Source: Hofstenia miamia (taxonomy: Eukaryota > Xenacoelomorpha > Acoela). From it: a DNA stretch of 64,000 nucleotides. Location: NCBI GenBank assembly GCA_004352715.1, contig SCFE01000031.1, forward strand, positions 606,325-670,324. Reading direction: 5' to 3'. How positions within the stretch are numbered: position 1 is the first letter of the stretch; every line of letters starts with the position of its first letter. Positions 11,529 to 23,700 of this stretch are shown here, one piece after another. The notes below the pieces were generated by a model. It did not search any database and was not told the origin of the DNA. It was given only the letters and a program-made list of their open reading frames with translations. The translations under genes were made by a program, and so were the position numbers.

Positions 11529-12213
11529 TTACAACTTGAAACATACAATTTGCACCTTGGCAAGTAAGGATGGCTTCATGGATATGGCACCAGCATGATG
11601 CCATGTGAATTGGTCACTGCTGGAGCTCTTTATGGAATTTCTGTGTTTATTAGGCACATCAGTGAACCACTAATGTTTCTTTCTTTTGTTGGAATGTGGG
11701 TCACTCTCTGCTATGGTAAACTTTGCAACCTTCAATCTTAACTCTTGAGTTTCCCAGTATTGCTAGAGTAGCCAGAGCTCCCCTGCAATTCTACATGGTG
11801 TGATGCTGGACAAATTAAGGTGTCAGTTGAACTTTCTACTCTATTCTGCTGAAGTTATTGAAGTGGTCATCTGATTTTGCCTGATGATTGTAACAGAGTG
11901 CCAAGCTGTTACTGTTTCTATATTGTATTTGGTTTTGTTCTTTCTCTTTGGTGTGAACCAGCTGGGATAGTTGTTTCCCCTGGCTGTGAATTGACTTCAC
12001 TACCAATTGATGCATAACTTTGCCTCTTATGTTATTTTTATCCCACAGTTCTGTGCTGTGAAGCTGTCACCAAGCTTAGATGTTATTTTTACTCATTTTG
12101 GTTGTTACTTTGTTGTTGTCTCATTCTTCTAGAATTTGGATTTATTACTGTACCCTACACTGTGCTGTCTACCATTACTAGTTTTTGTTTCTCTGAACCC
12201 AGTTGGTATTTCT
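11529..12213 (+). repeat. Probable 5' LTR/leader region of element 2
   Basis: CpG-poor, T-rich non-coding sequence between the end of element 1 and the gag-like region of element 2. A stretch at about 11610-11645 (TCACTGCTGGAGCTCTTTAT...) closely matches 19984-20015 beyond the element 2 coding region, as expected for a pair of LTRs. The boundaries cannot be placed because the downstream copy is interrupted by a LINE insertion. Confidence 0.45.
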
Positions 12214-12476
12214 CNATTTGAACAAATCAACAAACACTTTACAACATTGAGTTTAAGTCAGTTACTACTTAACATGAGTGCACGCACTGAACNNNNNNNN
12301 NNNNNNNNNNNNNAATCATCATGTAACGTAATAAATAACTGAAGTTCATCAATGAGAGAGTTNGTTGTTACTTTGTTGTTGTCTCATTCTTCTAGAATTT
12401 GGATTTATTACTGTACCCTACACTGTGCTGTCTACCATTACTAGTTTTTGTTTCTCTGAACCCAGTTGGTATTTCT
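12214..12476. other. Misjoined contig patch (two N junctions)
   Basis: Bases 12101-12213 recur exactly or nearly so at 12364-12476. Between them lie N at 12214, a 78-base piece of the element 1 LTR (12215-12292, same as 11140-11217), a 21-N gap (12293-12313), 49 bases of unplaced sequence and N at 12363. The simplest reading is that the true sequence runs from 12213 directly to 12477 and the patch is an assembly artefact. Confidence 0.8.
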
Positions 12477-12539
12477 CTCAATTTGTTGGAATTGTTCTTC
12501 TGAATTTTCTTGTTTTTTCTAAACAAATTTTAGTAGTTT

Positions 12540-13822
12540 GTCTCATAATGGGACTCCCACCCAGGGTTTCCCCAGTGTGAGTACTAGCAGCCCAAATGTT
12601 GCTCCTCACACCACTGGAATTAATTCACTTGTTTTTCCTTTGTCTATTGATCCCTATTGCATTCTCCTGAAGACACCACCATCTCTTGAGCCTCAAAACA
12701 CTGAGATTGATCAGCTCTAAGCTGCCCTTGCCAAACAAACCAGTTAATGTCTAGATTTGCCTCAAGCCAAGATGCAAAAACAGGCTCATGATGCCCAATT
12801 GAGAGAAAGATGCTTCATTGATTCAATCAATGCCTTGGAAATTCAACTTCAAACTTTGGTGACACCTCTGCCTACATCCCTGCTGAGGCAGAGTAGCCCA
12901 CCTCATTCTTCACTCTCCCAGTCTAGACTTTGTTAGTATGTAACTCACTGTGTTTTACAAGATGTTTTGGACACTTTTTCCAAATGCCTCTCTGAACAAA
13001 TTTCTGAAATGATTTCTGCTCACCTTCCAAGTAGCCCTAATGTTGCCACCTCTACACCATTGATGCCTCAATTAGTTGCCCATTCACAACTGGAGAGCCC
13101 ACCTTTACACAATCAGCTTTGACTTAAGTTTCTATGTTAACCACAGTCACTTCTCCAGTTTCATATGTGCTGAGGGCAACCATTTCACCTCCTGCACCCA
13201 TGAACACTTGTGTTACCCCCACTGTTGTAACTCCAATTACTCCCCCACAGTCAAGTGATCTTTCTACATCTGCTCTGAAGAATGGACCATGTTTTACCCA
13301 ATTGATCCTACCTACAACTGCTGTTGGAAACTAAACTGCTAACTTATTTAATAGTCATTCTATATTGCCTAAGTTCACTGGAAAGATTGATAAAATTTCA
13401 CAGTCTTTTGAAGAGTGGTTTTTCCTCTTTGAATTAACCATGTGGCAGTACAAGGCCACTCAGGATGCTGCTGTCACTCAATTTCCTACCTAATTTCAAG
13501 GTCTTGCATACAACCAATAAATTATGTTGGATCTGGACATGAAGACTAATTACCAACTTCTCATCATGTTATTTTGAGGACCATTACAAGGCCCCTCACA
13601 TTAAACATCAATAAAAGATGCTAATATGCAACCTTTCATTCAAGAAGGGCAATGACGTCCATATATACATCACACAGGTTGAAAAGCTGTTCCACTTAAG
13701 CAAGCTCACACCCATCATTGATGAGGTCAGAGATGGAGAGTGTCCTCCTGATTTACCTGTAAGCTCTGTTGATCAGTTAAACTAGTTGGAGCACTGCCTC
13801 CTAGAAAATTCTGGTAATCACT
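12540..13822 (+). pseudogene. Element 2 gag remnant
   Basis: Decayed gag of a Gypsy-like element. Short open pieces alternate between frames with many stops. The segment at about 13370-13490 (KFTGKIDK, FEEWFFLFELTMWQ) is the same capsid-like motif as element 1 (FGEWLQMFELTM). A coiled-coil-like stretch precedes it near 12700-12900. The CCHC zinc knuckle seen in element 1 is absent: the sequence passes from VEKLFHLSKL (about 13680) almost directly to the protease, so a deletion is likely. Confidence 0.7.
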
Positions 13823-14503
13823 TTGCTGTTGTGTACTAATGTTATCCCTGTAGATATAAATGGATCTCTGATTAATGTCACCATTGATACTTGGGCCTCA
13901 GCTTCAATCATTAGCAACTCTTGTTGCTCCAAGTTATGTTTGTCACAAAATGATTTACTTCTATCTACTGCACATCTGTTGGATGCCTCTGGGAACCCAT
14001 TATCTTTGAAAGGTCACATACTGAACCTGGAGCTATGCATTCAGCAGGAACTGTTTGTTGTTGATTTGATTGTTATAGATACCTTCAACCAGCTGCTCCC
14101 ATATGACATAATTCTGGGTAATGACTTCCTTGAGCAGAACACATGTTTTATCAATTATGGGAAGAACACAATTTCCATCCTTGAAAGTGAATACTGGCAT
14201 GAGCTCACTACCATTCCTGAGCAGGATATCTTGCTTAGTTGTTCTGAGAGTGTAATTGTTGAGCCTCATCACTGGCAACATGTCCCCATCACCACTGACT
14301 CTGCATACACTGGCAATGTCATGGTTTCTGGATTCAAGGGAAAGTGTTTCTCTAGAGTCAACTTCTCCCCTGATCTCTGCCACATCTCTAAAGGAAGAAT
14401 GTATGTCACTATTCTCAATACTTCTAATTCATTGGTCAAGATAGACCCTTCTCAACTCTGGTCTGTCTGGAATTCCAGGCCACTGCCTGTCTACCAATAT
14501 TAA
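13823..14503 (+). pseudogene. Element 2 retropepsin region, DTG changed to DTW
   Basis: 226-codon open frame aligned with the element 1 protease: VTIDTWASASIIS near residue 22 and ILGNDFLEQNTCFINYG near residue 95. The catalytic Asp is kept (GAT 13886-13888) but the Gly of DTG is Trp (TGG 13892-13894), which should abolish activity. This is the longest intact piece of element 2. CpG is almost absent. Confidence 0.8.
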
Positions 14504-15960
14504 CTGCCATTCATGATCTGGCACAGAAAAGTGATACCATCCAGATCCCTCTTGTTAATGAACAGACTCATCCACATCTTAGCTCCTAAGAGTGTGAGTT
14601 ACTTTCTCATCTGCACTGGCAACATCATGAGGTTTTCAATTATGGCTGTTGGTGAACAACACTCTATTGTAACCAAGAATGATCATCCAATTTGCCTGCC
14701 CATTAGGAGGATCCCAGAAAACCTCTGAGAAGAGTATGAAAAGATTCTGAGCAATCTTATAGAAAGTGGCATTATTCAGGCTAGCAATAGCCCCTATGTG
14801 GTGCCCACCATCTTTATTAAACAAGGTGACCAGTACCACCTCTGTGTGGACTTCAGGAAGCTTAATGATATCACAGTAAAGGATGCAAATCTGCTTCTAT
14901 GCATTGAGGATCTTCTCTATGATGCTAGTCAGTATAAGTTGTTCAGCTGCCTCAACTTGTGCAAAGCATATTGGTAGGTGCCAATGAAGCCCACTGATAT
15001 CCCAAAGACTGCCTTCATCACCCTGTGTGGCCTCTTCAAGTGGAAATACATGGCTTTTGGGCTCTGCAATGCCCCAGTGACTTTTCAGTGCTATGTCAAC
15101 CATGTGCTCAGAAATGGTGCTAACATACTTGAGCCAGGCATAACAGCTTACATGGATGATATCCTCATCACTGGTAACAACTTCTCTGAGCATCTGAAAA
15201 GGCTTGGACACACTCTTAATCTTCTATACAAATCTGATCTCTGAGTTAATGGAATCAAGTGTTCCCTTTTACAACCAAGAGTTACTTTCCTTTGGAGAAT
15301 CATAGAACCTGATCATAATTCCATCAAGAACAATGCAAAACATCATCTAGACAAAATTGAAACTCCTCTCTCTTGTAAGGATGTGCCATGCCTTATGGCA
15401 TTTGTAAATTATTACAGTGCCTTCATCTCAGAATTAGCTAACAAGACCAAGTGTACCTCCAACCTATTATGGCACAGTATTGAATTTAAGTGGACTTGGG
15501 CAGAGCAAGAGAAACTCAATGCCATCAAGGGAGAACTAAGAAAGATTCCTAGTTTGAACATGCTGGATTATTTGAAAGAGTTTATTATTGACTGAAATGC
15601 CAGTTCTGTTGCAATTAGTGGCATGCTTAGTCAAGTCATCAAGGGAAGAGAATGCCTGATCTAGTACTTCAGCCACAAGCTCCAAAATGCCAAGCAGAAT
15701 TACAGCACTACAAAATCAGAAATATTAGTGATAGTGGAAAGTCTAAAGAAATTTTGCTTCTTTATCCTTGGTTGTCACTTCACTGTGTGCACTGATAACT
15801 CTGTACTGGCCTGGTTGAAGAAATTTTCCAGGGACAAGTCCAACATTGTTGCCCATTGGATTGAATACTTAAATAACTTTACATTCTCTATTAAGCACTT
15901 TCCAGGGAGACTCCATAACAACATGGACTATTGGACCACTCTCCCTAGCTATGAGTGTGA
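14504..15960 (+). pseudogene. Element 2 reverse transcriptase and RNase H, many stops
   Basis: Collinear with element 1: CVDFRKLND (about 14847), NLCKAYW, FGLCNAPVTFQC (about 15057), catalytic YMDD (about 15150), then an RNase H-like part with STTKSEILVIVESLKKF (about 15708) and CTDNSVLAWLKKFSRDKS (about 15788). Stops interrupt RT near 14728, 14977, 15242 and 15594. At 15594 the first RNase H Asp region reads D-stop-N. Coding remains recognisable over the full length. Confidence 0.88.
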
Positions 15961-17280
15961 TCTCTGGAAACCACCCAGGGAAAAGACACCATTTGGAATC
16001 ATCCCTCTCACTGATTATGAGTGCCTTCCCAAGATCAATACAGATTGCCATGGAAACATGATCCTTCCAATCCTTGTGAAAGAAGAGATTACCAAAGCAG
16101 AAATCTTGCACCACCAATGCCATGATAAGGTACTAAGCAAAATCATAACAAAATTTAAGAACACTAATTACATCCTCAGTCCTGTTGCCAACTGATACTT
16201 TCACTGATACAACTGGAAGCAGACAGAGGCAGGCTTACATTATGCTCCAAGTTGGAACAGTTAGCTGTCCCTGAGTATTTCCATAGGGATCTGGTGCAAA
16301 AGATTCATGAAAAGAGCCACTTAGGCATCATACAAACCAAGCATACATTTAATGCAAGGTATGTCACTATTGGCATTAGAGCCACAATCTAAGATGTAAT
16401 TGATAAATGTACCACTTATTTGCTTCAAGGAACTGGACACTTCCCACAGCTGCAAGCCGAGTTTCACAGCAGAGCTGCAAAATGCACCAATGAAGTTGTG
16501 CACATGGACATCAAGAAGCTCTCCCATGATGAAGAAGGGTACCAGTATCTTCTTGTACTTATTGACCATTTCACCAAGTATGCATGACCACAGCTAAGGG
16601 TATTGGAGAGAAAGTAGTAAAGGAATGGATCCTTAAGTTTGGGCCCATTGGAATGCCTGATTTCTGATCATGGTCCCCAGTTTGATAACCACCTTATGGA
16701 GACTCTAATGAAAGAACATGAAATACTCTATGAGTTCACCACCACATATCACCCACAGTCAAACAGAGTCATAGAAAGACTTAACCATATGGTCATTAAG
16801 CTAATTTGAGTTGCTCTTACCTGAGCAGTGGGCTGAAACTGGAAATGTGTCATTGAAGCAGTAGGATATTTTTACAACACTGTGGTGCATTCCACTACAA
16901 AGGTCAGTTCTTTTTAGGCTATATTTGGCCATGAAGCAAGCACCCCTCTTTCTGTTATGTTTCCTGATTACAATGAACTCATGTTGGAGAATTTTGTCAA
17001 TCATATGTTGCACAAGTTCCAAGAAGTGCACTTAACTATCTGTAGAAATACTAATGAATCTGTCATCTGCCAATGGTGGAATTTCAATTGCAAATTATAT
17101 TGTGAGCCTCATAAGCTTGGCAACAAAGTCTTTGCCTATTTTCGTCACCAAATCACTGATGCTAATCAAGTACAGAAACTTGCTACTAACTGGCAAGGCC
17201 CATTCACTATAACAAAAGTGCTAGATCATCATAAATATTTATTAAGTAATGAGAGAGTTGCCCATTTTCAATGAATCAAG
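15961..17280 (+). pseudogene. Element 2 integrase with GPY/F domain, many stops
   Basis: Zinc domain HEKSHLGIIQT and CTTYLL (about 16308-16425). Catalytic core with HMDIKKLSHDEEGYQYLL (first Asp, about 16501), SDHGPQFDNHL (second Asp, about 16665) and NRVIERLNHM (Glu, about 16763). The C-terminal WQGPFTITKVLDHHKYLLS (about 17193-17250) is a GPY/F module. Frameshifts and stops are scattered, notably near 16390, 16590 and 16806. It shows the domains that element 1 has lost. Confidence 0.85.
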
Positions 17281-17845
17281 AGAACCATTAAAGATATTAG
17301 TAATGTTGTCATTGACCCTAATAGTGAATTTTCACTTGTTGATGACAGAGTGAATGAACTCAAGACTTATAATAACCTCACTGAATGTGAGGAAGGTGAC
17401 CTCACTGATGTCAAATATGATAGCAACCTTGGTAATAGTAGCAACATTACTGCTACTCATATTTTGCCTAGATGTAGAGTTAGGGACCAAGAGTATTTAG
17501 ATCATTTAAATACCCAAAATTAGGAACTTAATTAACCTTTACATTTAGCAACCAAGTCACACCAGATAAAATGAACAGAAAGTCAGCTGCCCATGAGGAG
17601 ACAAGTGAGGCAAAGGCATAATCCATGAGATGAAAGGAGCTGAGACATCACCCCTCATTAAGCAGAGAAGAGCATATCCCAGAAACAAGGAAGGATGCAA
17701 GAGGACTCAAGTAGCAGACTGTGCCACTATTTGGGGCAACAAATAGCCTCTTGGGAGCATGATTCCTGCAACTACTTGGGTCACCAAATAGCCCCTTGGG
17801 AATCTGAGTAGTCTAGTAAGTACAGAGTGCCTTTTGCTAATATAA
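17281..17845 (+). other. Element 2 post-integrase linker with short direct repeat
   Basis: Degenerate coding or linker sequence. A 26-base motif, TTGGGGCAACAAATAGCCTC and following bases near 17732, recurs in altered form near 17778 (TTGGGTCACCAAATAGCCCC). No domain is recognised. Confidence 0.5.
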
Positions 17846-18583
17846 GTGCTAACATCCAACTATCCCATAGTGAGTCAAAAATCCCTTCTAGTCCCAGTCC
17901 ATTGTCACATGCATCTACTAGTGTTAGGTCCCAGAGGAACAAAGCATGCCAGAGAAAAAATCCATCTAGTCATGTTCATGAAGGAGGAATACCAGGATGA
18001 AATACCAGAGCAGGTCATCAGGCTTCAATTCAGGATGGAGAACTTCACCATCCAATATACCAGCTACTATTGTCCCATGAGCATGTACCAATCCAGTATT
18101 TATTTGATCACCAAGCTAATCTACACAGACTTCCTTCTGTGCAAGATGATACTTACTCCCCACCTTGCAGTGAACACAAGGCTCATCATCAACACAGTTG
18201 TTAAGTCACAAACCTTTGAGTCAATAAATGCTAATTGGCCCAGCCTCACTCTAGTAACAGACATGCATGTTAGCTTTGCTTTTTTGCAAAATACTGCCAC
18301 CCTCACCAAGATTAACAAAGTTTGGACAAATCTCAAAGTGGATAGAAACCCTGAGTCTATTTGGCCCACTATTAACATCCACAGCCCCACTTCTCAGTAT
18401 TTGAGATATGTCAAGAGGGTCCTTATGGAGCTACAAATCACTTACACATCTCAAGATTGTCAGAACTTTGCCAAGCATTTATTTTCAGAAAAGTTTGTAC
18501 CACCCATCCAGTTCTGTGGAGCCATCTGGATCATGTTAATCTTTCTTACACAAGACTGGCTAATTCAGCTGCCTCTTGACTGA
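17846..18583 (+). CDS. Element 2 extra 3' ORF, homologous to that of element 1
   Basis: 245-codon open frame after the integrase, unusually long for such a decayed copy. Its second half (KINKVWTNLK...SIWPTINIHSP...YVKRVLMELQ) matches the C-terminus of the element 1 3' ORF in order and spacing. It has no signal peptide or clear membrane segment. Function unknown; it may be a nucleic-acid binding or assembly factor, but nothing in the sequence decides this. Confidence 0.55.
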   Translation: MLTSNYPIVSQKSLLVPVHCHMHLLVLGPRGTKHAREKIHLVMFMKEEYQDEIPEQVIRLQFRMENFTIQYTSYYCPMSMYQSSIYLITKLIYTDFLLCKMILTPHLAVNTRLIINTVVKSQTFESINANWPSLTLVTDMHVSFAFLQNTATLTKINKVWTNLKVDRNPESIWPTINIHSPTSQYLRYVKRVLMELQITYTSQDCQNFAKHLFSEKFVPPIQFCGAIWIMLIFLTQDWLIQLPLD

Positions 18584-18599
18584 AACACTGAGAACATTT

Positions 18600-19940
18600 A
18601 GCAAGGAAATGTATGCATGAGCTCAATGTCTGCCCCACCACATGGAAGATCAAAAATTGGCTTCTGCAGTCATGCTCACAACCATCGTGGCCTGGAAAAA
18701 CCAAAAAGGCTATGGAGAGGTTTGATAAATTCTATGCCAGACTAATTGGCACAAATAGCCTGCTAGGGCGCCTTCTGCCCAAGATGATCATTAATCACCT
18801 TGGCGTTGCTTTTGCCAACTTGAACATCTTTTCAGAGAACCTCTGAAAGTACATATGGGGAGCTACCACTGAAACCAAGTTCCCATCATTGGAATTCAAC
18901 CATGCACCACTCTGCACCAACCACCTTATCCATTAAGAACCTGGATCAATGCAGCAGTTCTTAGAACTGGTGAACCACTACAATGTTCACACCAATATGG
19001 AAATCTTGTTTAACCTGGAAAAGATGAATTATCTGGAAAGCAGCTACAATATGATCTCAGAGACAGGGAGATAGACTGTGAAATAATTCCCATCACAGTT
19101 ATAGAACAAACAATGTGCTCACCAGAGCAATTATACTGAGAAAAGGAGTTGCTATCCTTGTCCACAGTTGAGGTATCACCATGAGCCAAGGTGCTTATCA
19201 AGGCCATCAATCTCCAAAAAATTCTCCAGAGTTGCAAGTTCTCCTGTACACATGCCAGCTTGTTCAATTACTGAGGATGAATGAATTTTAACCATTGAGC
19301 ACCACCCAGACAAGTTTGCAGAGAAACTCTCTATCATTAACTGCATCATTGAGCAAAACAGAGACAACAATGTATTAGGTCTCATGAAGTGGTGCCTAAC
19401 TGAGATGTTCAGTAAGGAAGAACTGGTACTTCTACAATCACCTGGGCAACAGATAACCTTGGACATAGAATGTACCATGTTCTACTTTGAATCACCAATG
19501 CACAGGTCAATAAACTCCACAAGCATGGACTCCACAGCACATTCTGGGATTCCATTAAGGATGCAAAGATCAATTATCCCATTACCATAGGGACAGCCAT
19601 GCTAAAGAAACAAGTTGAGTTCAACCTCATTGAGACAAATGTGGAAAAGAATAATCTGTTGTGCATCCCTCCCCCCTGCATAATGACTCTGCTCATTTTA
19701 CAATCATGGCACATTAAGAAAGGGCATAGGAAGGTATCAGCTCATCTTTCCAACAAAATCAACTATGTCTCCACAGCAGCCAAGATCACTAAGTCAATGC
19801 AAACAAAACAGTATAAGGAGACTCAAGACACCCTGATCAAAGGCAGACACCTGGAATGCATCTACATTAATGGCAAACTTATGATCAAAGATATTTTTCA
19901 AAAAGGGCAACCAATCTCCACTCAAATCCACAACAAAATC
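18600..19940 (+). pseudogene. Element 2 distal coding remnant, unassigned
   Basis: Protein-like sequence continues beyond the shared 3' ORF in several frames: RFDKFYARLIGTNSLLGRLL (about 18718), LNHAPLC/LELVNHYNVHTNMEI (about 18900-19010), and FAEKLSIINCIIEQNRDNNV followed by MKWCLTEMFSKEELVLL (about 19315-19440). The last segment is faintly like the C-terminal part of BEN domains, but this is a guess from pattern alone. Element 1 has no counterpart before its 3' LTR. Confidence 0.4.
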
Positions 19941-19944
19941 ACAA

Positions 19945-20020
19945 CAATAGATCCATGTGTTCTTATTTTGTTCCAGGCATTGGGTCACTGTTGGAGTTCT
20001 TTATGGAGTTTCCCAGTACC
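19945..20020 (+). repeat. Start of element 2 3' LTR, cut by a LINE
   Basis: Bases 19984-20015 match the 5' region at about 11610-11645. The match ends where the (ATT)n tract and the antisense LINE begin. Confidence 0.45.
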
Positions 20021-20700
20021 ATTATTATTATTATTATTATTATTATCCTTGCATCTCACAGCTTCATGCTGGTATCCCTCTCAGCTCAGGGAACTCACCA
20101 GTTCCCAGGGAGTCTGAGAGCTTTCCTCAGGACTCTAGCTGTTCCTAACAATGCTGCCTTCTGTGCTACTGCTCCTCCCCACTTTGGTACTCCCAACTCC
20201 TCCAAGTATCTCATATGCTTCTTACTCACTGCTCCTAGTGCGCCTACTACTACCAGGACTACTTCAATTTTCTTTAACTTCCACAGCCTTTCTATTTCCT
20301 CTGCTAACTCTCTGTACTTGTCTATCTTCTCTTTCTCCTTGCTTTCTACATTCCTGTCCTTTGGTACTGCTATGTCTATTACTGTTCCTAATCTTTTCTC
20401 TTTGTCTACCACTACTATGTCTGGCCTCCGTGCTTCTATCACTTTGCTTGTCTGTATGTTGAAATCCCACAGTATCTTAACCTTCTCATTTTCTATGACG
20501 CCCTGTGGCTTGTGCTCATACCACTTGTCTCCTGCTTCTAACCCATGCTGCCTGCTCAAACTCCAGTGTACCATTCTTCCCACCTTGTCGTGCCTGAACT
20601 TATACTCATTCTGTGCCAACTTCTCACACCCTGCTATCAGATGATCTACTGTCTCCGCCTCTTTCTTACACAGCCTACACTTATCACTTACTTCTACTCT
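20021..20700 (-). mobile_element. 5'-truncated LINE with restriction-like endonuclease domain
   Basis: On the - strand an open frame covers 20700 to 20095. It begins with CRLCKKE...TVDHLIAGC (CxxC...HxxxxC zinc motif, about 20675-20630), then FRHDKVGRMVHW, KWYEHKPQGV, and RRPDIVVVD...VIDIAVPKD, which fits the (R/K)PD...D pattern of restriction-like endonucleases at the C-terminus of non-LTR retrotransposons. It ends with ALLGTARVLRKAL, a tail common to one widespread animal family. Downstream on the - strand is a (TAA)n tail (20046-20021), the expected 3' end. The RT domain is absent, so this is a 5'-truncated insertion into the 3' region of element 2. The reading frame is intact over 175 codons, suggesting it is young relative to its host element. 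Confidence 0.8.
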
Positions 20701-20707
20701 TTTTTAA

Positions 20708-20773
20708 TCAGTACCCATTTTGAGATATTTAGTATTTGTTTGAGAAATGTGGTATCCACTTAAAGTACCAACC
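20708..20773 (+). repeat. Solo arm of the Mutator-like TIR family
   Basis: 66 bases closely related to the right TIR at 24739-24805 (both with TTTTGAGATAT and ending GTACCAACC). No partner arm is found nearby. It abuts the truncated 5' end of the LINE at 20700. Confidence 0.7.
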
Positions 20774-23700
20774 TGGATTTTCAATCAAGTTTTAGTTAGG
20801 GTATTGATGATTTCTCTTCCAAGCTTTCTTATTGAATTTGGGAAGACTATTTCAATATGAGTTATTAATATTCTGAGTACTCAAAGATCCTGATTGGCAA
20901 ATAAACAATAAATGAATAAATTCAAATTGCTTTTTGAGTATTGATATCAATTTCAAGTCTTTATGTGGGTTCAAGGTTACCAAATGAAGCTCAAGTTTAA
21001 ACATTTTAATTTTATAGCTTTTGTTTTCATGAGGAAAATTCCATGTTCTATCAAGTTTTTTCAATTTTTATGATAATTTCAAATTTCTTAAGCTAAAAAT
21101 ATTTCTTTTACAACAATTCCAAGTTTTTGAANACTTCTCACACCCTGCTGTCAGATGATCTACTGCCTCTTTCTTACACAATACACTTCCATGTTCTATC
21201 AAGTTTTTTCAATTTTTATGATAATTTCAAATTTCTTAAGCTAAAAATATTTCTTTTACAACAATTCCAAGTTTTTGAAGAGAAAATATGTTTATATGCA
21301 CTTGATAAAAGACTTAAATTAAATTAAATTTATTTTTCATTATGTTAGCAAGTGGTTTTTTATTTGAGATTCAAACTTCAGTGCTAACTATCTCATTTTT
21401 AAAATTTTCTATTAAATTTTGAGAATTCATTCAAGTTAAATATACAAGCCAAAACTCAAATACTTGAAGCTAAACCAAAATGTTGGTACTCTTTATGGTC
21501 AGTTGCAAAGACTTTGAAAATAGTATGCTATGTTCAATTTATTTTGATCTAGTGGGAGTGGTGCACAAATTTTCACAGATAGTTTCAAAAAGAGCATTCA
21601 TTTATTGAATATCTAGCAAAATTTGATCAGAATTTCTACAATTATCAGTTTGCAAGTTTTTCAATGTCACTAGAATGTTTCAATGAACTATATATTTTGA
21701 TTCTTTGTTCATTCATAGCATATGTTTCAAGCCTTTCAAGAACTGTTCACCAGACATTTAGCATGTGAAACTAAAATGATCAATACAAATGAAAAATAAA
21801 GCAACATTCATAAGAAAACACTTATAAACATCTACTATGGATTTAATATTTACTGTGAGTCAACTGATATTTCTTTTGTTGAATCAGGATTTAGATATCA
21901 CCAAATTAAGAAAAATATTTCATATTTCTAAAAACAATACAAACACTAATTATTTTAAGAAAATGACTTAAGCAATTTATTATTTATTCTAACAATCTTA
22001 ATGTTGAGATTCTTCAACAAATCAGCTATTAGTTTGCTCATTCTTGTAAATTTGCTCTATATTATCAAAAATTGGTTTGTATAACTTAGAACAATCTTAA
22101 AATAAAGTAAATTGACAATATGGCTTTTGCAACAACTTACAGATGTTTCTCATTATATTTGCAGGATGAATCACAAGAAACAAATGCCTGTTATCATTAT
22201 GTTCATTTGTACAAATATGTGAAATGCTTCCATCAAATAGTTGATTCACAGAAATTTTTGATTTACTGGATGATTGTCATCTATTGCAATGATAATAGCA
22301 AATCCTGCATCCTACATTAACTTCATTGCAGTGTGAAAATAAGTTTCAAGTTTAGCAACATTTAAGCCTAGCATCAGCACTAATTGTAGAAAGAAACATA
22401 GTTTTTAAATGCAATAGAACAAATTAAAAAACATAAGCTAGGAGAAACTAAAGAATTACAATCTTTACTTAAATTCTGAATTTTCTGTCAACATCATGAA
22501 CAACTTTATTGATGTACATTCCATCAAATATCAATGAAACTGACATCCATGTGTGAAAAGTGGATCAATACTTTTGTAGGTGACACAGAAGTAATTAAGA
22601 TTCAGATTTACAGTGCTTAATCATAAAAATTCAATATTTTAACAAAATTTGTATCACATATGAAAATTCACATTGATTAATTTCCAAATCATTGTGAGCT
22701 ACAGTAAAGCTGTGACAGTAGTTGTTTTAAAGAAATCTTGATTTAAGGAATTTCAGATTCACCCACAGCAGTGAAAGGAAGAGCTCTGAATAAATTAGAT
22801 AAAGAACAAAATGCAATAGAACAGATGTTGACTTAAATTACATTTAATTGTGGTGATAAGTTCTTCTTTTTATATCAGTAGAAAGGTAGATAGATTGACT
22901 AAGGACAATATGTGGATATGTGACTGATTTCAGTGTTCTCTATAATTTTGCTCTTATTTATAATAGGCTTGACAGTCATTACCAGTGACAAGCATTTTAT
23001 CATGTGACATGGTTCTTTTCAAATTTCAATTTGCATATTGTGATTTTGAATAATCAAGTTAAAAAAATTATGTATGGAAAATTTCAGTGAAATTGGTAAG
23101 CTACTTGTGGGCAAAAATGATTGTAAAATTTTAAAGAAAATCTAAAAAATACCAAAATGTTAAAATTTGTGTTGCATTAAATATATTACTATAATGGTAA
23201 CATATGTATTAAAGTAGGATTTTAAAAAATCATGTAGATTCTGAACAACAAATATTTTTTTCATGATAATGTGTTTCATGTTATAAAACTTGTGTCTCAA
23301 TTTTATAAAAAATCACCAAAGATATTGAATTTTTTTTACAGAAAATTGAATAAAAGAAATCAATGGAAAATTTTTTATTTTGGAAAATAATATGAAGTAT
23401 ACATATAAAGGCTAATACCATTTTACTAGAGTGATAAAATTCTGCTTGGATTCAGTTCTATTGTGAATTTTGTGTGATGCTAGTTGTTTTGTTAGAATTT
23501 AGTCTAAGCAGTGCTTATGTCAACCAGCAAACTTGCTACTTTCCATTACTAGCTTAATATCTCTGTCAATGGATTGTGTACAGTATTCAAAGTTTCTGTA
23601 GAATAACTGTTCCTTAAAATATTTCCAATTCTAAATTTCCTAGATCTGAAGGTATAAAGGTTTTGTTATTTTTCATTCTACTCAAGTACTTCAGTTTAGT

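Noticed and set aside
19957-20644. Long + strand frames rich in Ser, Leu and Ile
   Set aside because: They are mirrors of the - strand LINE endonuclease domain and the (ATT)n tract.
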